DNA of 33,530 nt. Origin: Sulfurimonas sp. (GTDB taxonomy: Bacteria > Campylobacterota > Campylobacteria > Campylobacterales > Sulfurimonadaceae). Below, piece by piece: positions 28,547-33,530 of the stretch. Location of the stretch: contig JALSLR010000099.1 of the NCBI GenBank assembly GCA_026988245.1, forward strand, positions 1 to 33,530, read 5' to 3'. Position 1 is the first letter of the stretch; every line of letters begins with the position of its first letter. A program made the position numbers and the translations under genes. Under the pieces are notes generated by a model. That model made no database searches and was not told the origin of the DNA. It was given only the letters and a program-made list of their open reading frames with translations.

Positions 28547-31109
28547 CAGCTATACCTTCCCCCCCCACAATCTCTAAGGGCAACTCAATAGTAAAACAGG
28601 CACCTTCATCACTATTTGTGGCACTGATACTTCCTTCTAGGTGTTTTTCTATGATTGTTTTACTCATGTAGAGTCCTAAACCTGTGCCGTTTTTTGCACT
28701 CTTTGTTGTAAAGTAAGGGTTAAATATCTTTTGCATTATATCCATATTTATTCCACCACCATTATCGCAAATACTTAAGCTTACCTTAGATTCATTATGA
28801 GCACAATGAAACATTATTTTTCTTTCTTGTATCTCTTTTTCTACTAGAACCTCTTTCGCATTTTTTATAATATTTATGACAACTTGCATCAACTCACGCG
28901 AATATGTACGTATATTGATTGGTTTACATCTATCTATCTCTATAGCTATATTGTTGTTCTCAAGCGCTTTGCCTATAACAGCCAAAGCATCAGCAATAAC
29001 ATCTCTGAGCAAGACCTCTTCTGTATCTCGATTTGGCTTAAAAAACTCTCTAAAGTCATCTATGGTCTTAGAGAGTTCCTGCGTTTGCGAGATAATATCT
29101 TTAGATGCTTCACTCAGTGTTTCACTTGAGAGCATATCTAACTCTATATCTGCCAAAATATTGTTAGCATCCATAGCTATAATAGAGATAGGTTGTCGCC
29201 ATTGATGGGCTATCATACTTATCATCTCACCCATGGCAGCATGGCGAGACTGTGCCATCATTATCTCATCTTTCTTTTTTAACTCCTCTTTTAAGTGGAC
29301 TTTCTCATTAATCTCTATTTTAAAAGATATATACCCATCAATCTCTCCATCGGCGCTAAAAGATGGCATAATTGTTGAGTCCTCCCAAAATATACTCCCA
29401 TCTTTTGCTTTGTTTTTTATCTCACTACTCCAAACTTTTCCTGATGTTAAGTGAGCCCACATTTTAGAATAGCTCTCTGCAGAGATATCTCCAGACTTCA
29501 CAATTCTAGGATTTTGACCAATGAGTTCATCTCTTCTATAGCCAGTAACCTTACACCAATTTGGATTGACATAGGTAATATCTCCCGATAGATCAGTCAT
29601 GATAACAGATATATTACTTCGATCAAATGCAGACAATACCCTCTGTATCTCTTTCGTGGCTTTATGTTCCTTCGTAACATCTACAGAGTTCCCAACAATC
29701 CCTACAATATTTTCATTTTCATCCCGAAGAGGTGCTTTCGTTGTTAAGAGATAGACTTTGACACCATTAGGATAGTTCACCCACTCATAATTATTTTTTG
29801 TTTCGCCTGCTTCTAACATCTCTTTGTCTTTTTTTCTAAAAAAACTTGCCAATTCTTCATCAAATAGGTCAAAATCATCATGCCCTATAATTGCCTCTTT
29901 TTCTAAGCCCACAAAATCTGCAAAAGCACTATTGCACTCTATATACTTAAAATCTTTATCTTTTACAAAAATTAAATTTTCAAAAGAGTGCAGTGTATTT
30001 TTAAGCAGGATACTTAAGTTTTTTATCTTCTGTTCTTGCTCTTTGAGCTCTGTTATATCTGTATGAAACCCTATCATACGAATAGCTTTACCACTCTCAT
30101 CAAAAAGTGTCTGCCCACGGTCAAATATCCATACCCAGTGACCATCTTTGTGACGAAGTCTATGGATAATTCTATACTCTATCTTGGGATCACTATGCGC
30201 TAGCTCTATCATTTTTAAAGCACTATCCAAATCATCAGGATGGACACGACTCTCCCAAGTCTCAAAACTATTCTCAAGCTCGCTCTCTTTATAGCCTAGC
30301 ATCTCCTTCCATCGGGCTGAGAAGTAAACACTCTCCTCTGCAATATTCCAATCCCAAAGTCCATCATTAGTCCCCTCTATTGCAAGTGAATACTGCTCCA
30401 AGAGTGCTTTATACTCTCTCTCACTTTCACCAATTAACTTGAGATAATTTCCTATTCGTTGGCGGATATAAAAGAGAAAAAATAAAAACAAAATGAGGGT
30501 AACAAGAGTAAGCACAATATTTACATTGATATAACTCTTAAAAGAGTCATCTGCCTTACTCTCAAACATATCCGCTTTTGCATTTGCATACTTGTTGAGA
30601 CTCACAGCAACAGTCTCTAAGTGTCGTACATGCAGTGCACCCTCCTCACGTGTAATTCTAACTGCCTCTTGTATGTTGTTTGACTCTACAAGTTTTATAA
30701 CACCATCGCGAATACTTTTCCAATCTTTAAAGAGCTTATATGTCTCCTCATAAAGTCCATAGCCCTCTTTTCCAAGGACATTTTTTTCTATTATTTTGAG
30801 GTACTCATAGATATTTTTCTCCTCTGCATCCACTTTTTTACTGATTTTTTGAACAGATTTTATAGAAGTTGTAAGGACTATATCTTTCATATCTCTATGG
30901 ATTTTAAGTACCCCTTTTTGGACATTAAGGGCAGCATTTGAGACTTTAAGTGGGTGTTCGTATATATCTTCAGTCACTCTGTGCATAGTATCAAGATGAA
31001 TATAACTCACTAAATTGACAATCAAAAAGATACCCACAGTAAAAAGAGCAAAGAGCTTGATGATTTTCATCTCACGTGCTATCTCTGTGTGTCTGTTTTG
31101 CTCCTGCAT
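28530..31109 (-). CDS. Membrane PAS histidine kinase
   Basis: An 859-residue sensor kinase. TM1 (about 15-37) and TM2 (about 195-217) flank a helical periplasmic four-helix-bundle domain. Three PAS/PAC units follow (about 235-355, 365-485, 490-610), the first with DGLWDWN and the third with SNISVIMTDLSGDITYVNPN. The kinase core has the phosphorylatable histidine in GEMISMIAHQWRQPISII, the N box NIIKNAKEVLVEK, G1 ICDNGGGIN and G2 GTGLGLYMSKTII. It shares one base with the ODP gene upstream (TAATG) and 17 with the HD-GYP regulator downstream. A G8 tract lies 9 codons before its stop. It probably phosphorylates one or both REC proteins of the operon. Confidence 0.92.
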   Translation of the reverse strand: MQEQNRHTEIAREMKIIKLFALFTVGIFLIVNLVSYIHLDTMHRVTEDIYEHPLKVSNAALNVQKGVLKIHRDMKDIVLTTSIKSVQKISKKVDAEEKNIYEYLKIIEKNVLGKEGYGLYEETYKLFKDWKSIRDGVIKLVESNNIQEAVRITREEGALHVRHLETVAVSLNKYANAKADMFESKADDSFKSYINVNIVLTLVTLILFLFFLFYIRQRIGNYLKLIGESEREYKALLEQYSLAIEGTNDGLWDWNIAEESVYFSARWKEMLGYKESELENSFETWESRVHPDDLDSALKMIELAHSDPKIEYRIIHRLRHKDGHWVWIFDRGQTLFDESGKAIRMIGFHTDITELKEQEQKIKNLSILLKNTLHSFENLIFVKDKDFKYIECNSAFADFVGLEKEAIIGHDDFDLFDEELASFFRKKDKEMLEAGETKNNYEWVNYPNGVKVYLLTTKAPLRDENENIVGIVGNSVDVTKEHKATKEIQRVLSAFDRSNISVIMTDLSGDITYVNPNWCKVTGYRRDELIGQNPRIVKSGDISAESYSKMWAHLTSGKVWSSEIKNKAKDGSIFWEDSTIMPSFSADGEIDGYISFKIEINEKVHLKEELKKKDEIMMAQSRHAAMGEMISMIAHQWRQPISIIAMDANNILADIELDMLSSETLSEASKDIISQTQELSKTIDDFREFFKPNRDTEEVLLRDVIADALAVIGKALENNNIAIEIDRCKPINIRTYSRELMQVVINIIKNAKEVLVEKEIQERKIMFHCAHNESKVSLSICDNGGGINMDIMQKIFNPYFTTKSAKNGTGLGLYMSKTIIEKHLEGSISATNSDEGACFTIELPLEIVGGEGIADESKS
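28559..28566 (-). repeat. G8 homopolymer tract at the kinase/regulator junction
   Basis: Eight consecutive G on the minus strand, within the last codons of the kinase gene (VGGEGIADESKS). It also forms the ribosome-binding region (GGGGAAGG) of the HD-GYP regulator, whose ATG is 12 bases further on. Tracts of this type and length are known slippage sites in Campylobacter and Helicobacter. Confidence 0.9.
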
Positions 31110-31864
31110 TAGTAGAGCTCTTCTAGTAAATCACTTCCACATTTAAGCTCACTCAACCATGCCAAAAAGAGCCCTACATCTGCATCCTCAAAGACATAGC
31201 CATGCTGCGGTGCGATAATTTTTACATCTATTCTCTGTATCTTTTCTACCCAAGCACGGCAGAGTTTATTTGAACCCATATAGCGTTTGTGAAAACCTAA
31301 CAGATGTTCCTTATGTTGCTCAAAATTTGTCACCTTTTTGTAATCTTCTGGAGCATTTAAGATAGCTGCGCCAATATCTCCAGAGAAAAGTACCTTAGAG
31401 TTACTATCATACATAGACAAGTTCCCTGGCGAATGTAAAAAATGCGCAGGTATAAACTTTAAAGTGCCATCACCAAACTTGAGTTGTGCTCCATGGTCTA
31501 GCAAAGTCATCACTCTATCCATTTGCGTGAAACCATAATGCGACATAAAACGTACCCATAAGCTACTCATGATAAACTTTGCCTTTGTACTAATAGCCCA
31601 TTGGGCAATAGAACCAGAGACATCGGGGTCTTGATGTGAGAAAAAGATATATTTTATATTTTGTATCTCAACATACTCACTCACCGCTTCATAAAGTTCA
31701 TCAAATATCGCCTCACTCCCAGGATCTACTAAGACTCCAATACCTTGATGTACTACAAGATACTGATTTACTGAGAGAAAAGCATCCTCATGTGTCTCAT
31801 CATCAAAACTAAACATAACAACCTTGTGTGCATCATCTTCATATATAATTTTACTTTCATCCAT
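31109..31864 (-). CDS. ODP-type diiron metallo-beta-lactamase-fold protein (oxygen sensor-like)
   Basis: A 251-residue cytoplasmic protein with the metallo-beta-lactamase fold of flavodiiron proteins but without the flavodoxin domain. Iron-ligand motifs follow the flavodiiron order: SHQDPDVSGSI (HxDxD in place of HxExDH), PAHFLHSPGN, LFSGDIGA and APQHGYVF. Stand-alone proteins of this ODP type bind diiron and oxygen; one in Treponema is known to sense O2 for chemotaxis. Its gene overlaps the response regulator gene by 8 bases and the kinase gene by 1, which suggests a sensory input for this kinase. Enzymatic NO or O2 reduction is an alternative but lacks a visible partner. Confidence 0.82.
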   Translation of the reverse strand: MDESKIIYEDDAHKVVMFSFDDETHEDAFLSVNQYLVVHQGIGVLVDPGSEAIFDELYEAVSEYVEIQNIKYIFFSHQDPDVSGSIAQWAISTKAKFIMSSLWVRFMSHYGFTQMDRVMTLLDHGAQLKFGDGTLKFIPAHFLHSPGNLSMYDSNSKVLFSGDIGAAILNAPEDYKKVTNFEQHKEHLLGFHKRYMGSNKLCRAWVEKIQRIDVKIIAPQHGYVFEDADVGLFLAWLSELKCGSDLLEELY

Positions 31865-33359
31865 TTTGCATCCCTTTTATCTCTCTAATTAACGCCATTT
31901 GACGTTTAGTTATATACTTTACAAGTCCATTTTTAGAAAAATCATCAAATAAAAAGACTATATAAAAACTATGGTGTGACTCTTTTTTTCTATACATCTT
32001 CACAGTGGTATTTATGATGAGTGGCTTATTGTCTAGTTCAAGAACAATATCAAGGCTAACATCATCGCTCTCACCACTCAGACCAGCCGGTAATGCTTGC
32101 ATCTTTAACTTAACAGCATCTAAAGATATATCTTCTATCTCTATCTCTCCATGAAACTTATTTTCGCCTAAAAAAAGAGAGACACTCATCTTACCATCTG
32201 GCACAACTCGAATAGTTTTTCGCATTATTGGTGAGGTATTCATAAAATGTAAGCTTGAAACTTCAACCTCTTGCTTTTCAAAGCTCATTTTTATAATCTC
32301 AGCACAATGAAGTGTTTTAGGCAGTGCCTCTGAGACTATTAAAAACTTTTGTTCTATTTGCATCGCTTTGAGTTGTATATAACTTGTTTTTATACTTATT
32401 TTATCCTCGCCAATATGAGATATAACAGCATCATTAGTTATGCTTAATCCTTTATAATAATTATGTACTGACACCTTTGCACTGTTTCTTTGTATGACAC
32501 CTAAAAGATCAAACATCTCTTTGGAGTTTTGCATCTTCATATCAGAGTCACTTTCTTGAGAATCAAAAAGTTTCAGTAAGTTTAACTCTGTGACATCATC
32601 AAAAGAGAGTACACCATAGTCATCTTTTTCTGGAATATTTTGATACTTAAGAATGAAGTGACGCATAGAGCCACTTTTATCTTTGAGCTTTGCATGGAAG
32701 AGTTTTCGTGGATTATGTTGTAGAGTACTAAGAACATCTACATCATTATGATTGTATAAAAAGCCATCATGCGCTAAAAAATTTGCACTCAAATCTATCA
32801 TAGTTTTTTGACGTTGAGCATTTTCTTTTATCTCAAAAAAATCTGAAAACATCTCATTGGCGATACTTATTTCCATATCATGAAGCATCGCCACCATAGA
32901 GCTTTGGTAATTAAAAACATTTTGAAGATGCATGTAAAAAAGCTTTTCATGACGGGCATGATTTATCTCTTTTATCATTTTAAGTAAAGTTTTCGTTAGC
33001 TCTTCAGCATTAACGGGTTTTGTAAGATAATGGGATATACCAAGCTCAATGCTTTTTAAAAGATAATCTTTCTCATCAAAAGCAGACATAATGATAACTT
33101 TTGTCTCAGGATAAAGTTTTTTAATCTCTTGAGAAAGTTGTAAACCATCCATATTTGGCATTCTAATATCAGTAATTACGATAGGATATTCATGTTCTTT
33201 CAAAAGCTTTAAGGCAACTACACCATCACTTGCGCTATCGACACGCTTGAAAAATTTCTTTAGAAAGGTTGAAGCCTTTTGCAGTAAGTTCAGATTATCT
33301 TCTACATATAATATTGTAAAATCCTGAGCTTCTTTTTGTAGTAATTTTAGATTTGACAT
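31857..33359 (-). CDS. Response regulator REC-PAS-PilZ
   Basis: A 500-residue cytoplasmic protein. REC (about 14-130) has phosphoacceptor D64 in IVITDIRMPNMDG and the conserved KP in YLTKPVNAEE. A weak PAS-like region (about 150-265) follows. The C-terminus (about 300-500) is a PilZ-type c-di-GMP receptor, with RKTIR (R380, R384), EDISLDA (D410, S412) and the closing YITKRQMALIREIKGM. The final glycine of the DxSxxG motif is alanine. The start is ATG 33359, with GGGGG 5 bases upstream. It heads the operon with ODP, kinase and HD-GYP genes, so the unit has a reader and an eraser of c-di-GMP. Confidence 0.83.
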   Translation of the reverse strand: MSNLKLLQKEAQDFTILYVEDNLNLLQKASTFLKKFFKRVDSASDGVVALKLLKEHEYPIVITDIRMPNMDGLQLSQEIKKLYPETKVIIMSAFDEKDYLLKSIELGISHYLTKPVNAEELTKTLLKMIKEINHARHEKLFYMHLQNVFNYQSSMVAMLHDMEISIANEMFSDFFEIKENAQRQKTMIDLSANFLAHDGFLYNHNDVDVLSTLQHNPRKLFHAKLKDKSGSMRHFILKYQNIPEKDDYGVLSFDDVTELNLLKLFDSQESDSDMKMQNSKEMFDLLGVIQRNSAKVSVHNYYKGLSITNDAVISHIGEDKISIKTSYIQLKAMQIEQKFLIVSEALPKTLHCAEIIKMSFEKQEVEVSSLHFMNTSPIMRKTIRVVPDGKMSVSLFLGENKFHGEIEIEDISLDAVKLKMQALPAGLSGESDDVSLDIVLELDNKPLIINTTVKMYRKKESHHSFYIVFLFDDFSKNGLVKYITKRQMALIREIKGMQNG

Positions 33360-33385
33360 AAACACCCCCGATAGGTATATTCTAA

Positions 33386-33391
33386 ATTATA
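33386..33391 (-). promoter_or_regulatory. -10 box of the ODP/kinase/HD-GYP operon
   Basis: Minus strand TATAAT (33391-33386), with a start near 33379 and a 20-nt leader. The -35 region (about 33409-33414) falls inside the end of the neighbouring IS5-like element. Confidence 0.55.
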
Positions 33392-33404
33392 TCGCATATT
33401 CATT

Positions 33405-33423
33405 AGACTTCTTGCATAACCCC
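33405..33423. repeat. Probable terminal end of an IS5-like element
   Basis: AGACTTCTTGCATAACCCC directly follows the transposase stop codon and resembles the terminal inverted repeats of IS5-group elements (AGACxTxTGCA type). The partner end is outside the window, so the boundary is provisional. Confidence 0.45.
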
Positions 33424-33530
33424 TTAATCCACCTGAAAACCTCTATCAAAATTGATTAAAGCACAAATGAGATTAAATCTCAAACCAAATCGTTTTCTAC
33501 GGTTACGATATTTATGAGCAACTATTTTAA
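33424..33530 (-). CDS. IS5-family transposase, C-terminal 34 residues (runs off the window)
   Basis: The minus-strand frame that enters at the window edge reads KIVAHKYRNRRKRFGLRFNL and then ICALINFDRG before a stop at 33424. The YRNRRKRFxLRxNLI block is the typical C-terminus of IS5-group DDE transposases, just after the catalytic glutamate region. The catalytic residues lie outside the window, so whether the element is complete cannot be judged. Confidence 0.8.
   Translation of the reverse strand, partial: KIVAHKYRNRRKRFGLRFNLICALINFDRGFQVD

Noticed and set aside
1..33530. tRNA, rRNA or riboswitch genes
   Set aside because: I looked for cloverleaf-like GGTTCGAATCC arms and conserved rRNA or riboswitch cores and saw none; short or divergent RNAs could be missed without a covariance search.

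Overview
The window looks like chromosomal DNA of a motile, free-living Campylobacterota (epsilonproteobacterium), most like Sulfurimonas or its relatives. The reasons are AT-rich DNA with dense gene packing, a flagellin N-terminus of the Campylobacter/Helicobacter type, a 282-residue BioB, a soluble chemoreceptor with a C-terminal CZB zinc domain, an SQR-like flavoprotein, and promoters with clear -10 boxes but no obvious -35. The genus is an inference. I found no tRNA, rRNA or CRISPR.

Layout. 1-573: the 5' part of a flagellin gene (minus strand) behind a near-perfect sigma-28 promoter. 678-~2480: an IS200/IS605-type transposon with divergent tnpB and tnpA; its omegaRNA end points towards the flagellin promoter. 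2616-6303: topA, a small YfcE-type phosphodiesterase and bioB, followed by two blocks of REP/MITE-like palindromes. 6526-12102: a CPA2 cation/proton antiporter, a truncated AMMECR1-like protein, an unknown small protein, a methyltransferase, a patatin-like lipoprotein and a glutamine-dependent asparagine synthase. 12104-13431 (minus): a DUF4258/DUF2283 toxin-antitoxin-like pair and a second methyltransferase. 13454-19245: a dicarboxylate symporter (DAACS), a frameshifted DASS transporter, a frameshifted SQR-like flavoprotein, and an Aer-type PAS protein coupled to a soluble MCP. 19247-26390 (minus): a compact six-gene run with a LolA-like carrier, an outer-membrane barrel, an MMPL/RND exporter, a small secreted protein, MgtE and a CNNM/CorC-type protein. 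26483-26978 (minus): a BrnT/BrnA toxin-antitoxin pair. 27071-33359 (minus): a four-gene overlapping signalling operon (REC-PAS-PilZ, ODP-type diiron protein, PAS histidine kinase, REC-HD-GYP). 33405-33530: the end of an IS5-like element.

How the parts may work together. Several systems concern motility and redox or oxygen sensing: flagellin, the PAS-MCP pair, and an operon that combines a diiron oxygen-type sensor with c-di-GMP reading (PilZ) and hydrolysis (HD-GYP). The LolA-like/barrel/RND trio looks like one envelope-transport machine, placed in a run with Mg2+ transport genes.

Most unusual signals. (1) A dispersed 10-mer, CTTAGCATCA, occurs about 21 times (8-base core about 30 times), always inside genes, in both orientations and several reading frames. 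This is far above a hand-estimated chance level and resembles an uptake sequence, Chi-like site or similar architecture motif. (2) Five genes have a -10 box 5-6 bases before the start codon, predicting leaderless mRNAs, including a divergent pair that shares one palindromic -10. (3) A G8 tract at the kinase/response-regulator junction is a possible phase-variable or coupling-tuning site. (4) Two consecutive genes carry single-base homopolymer frameshifts.
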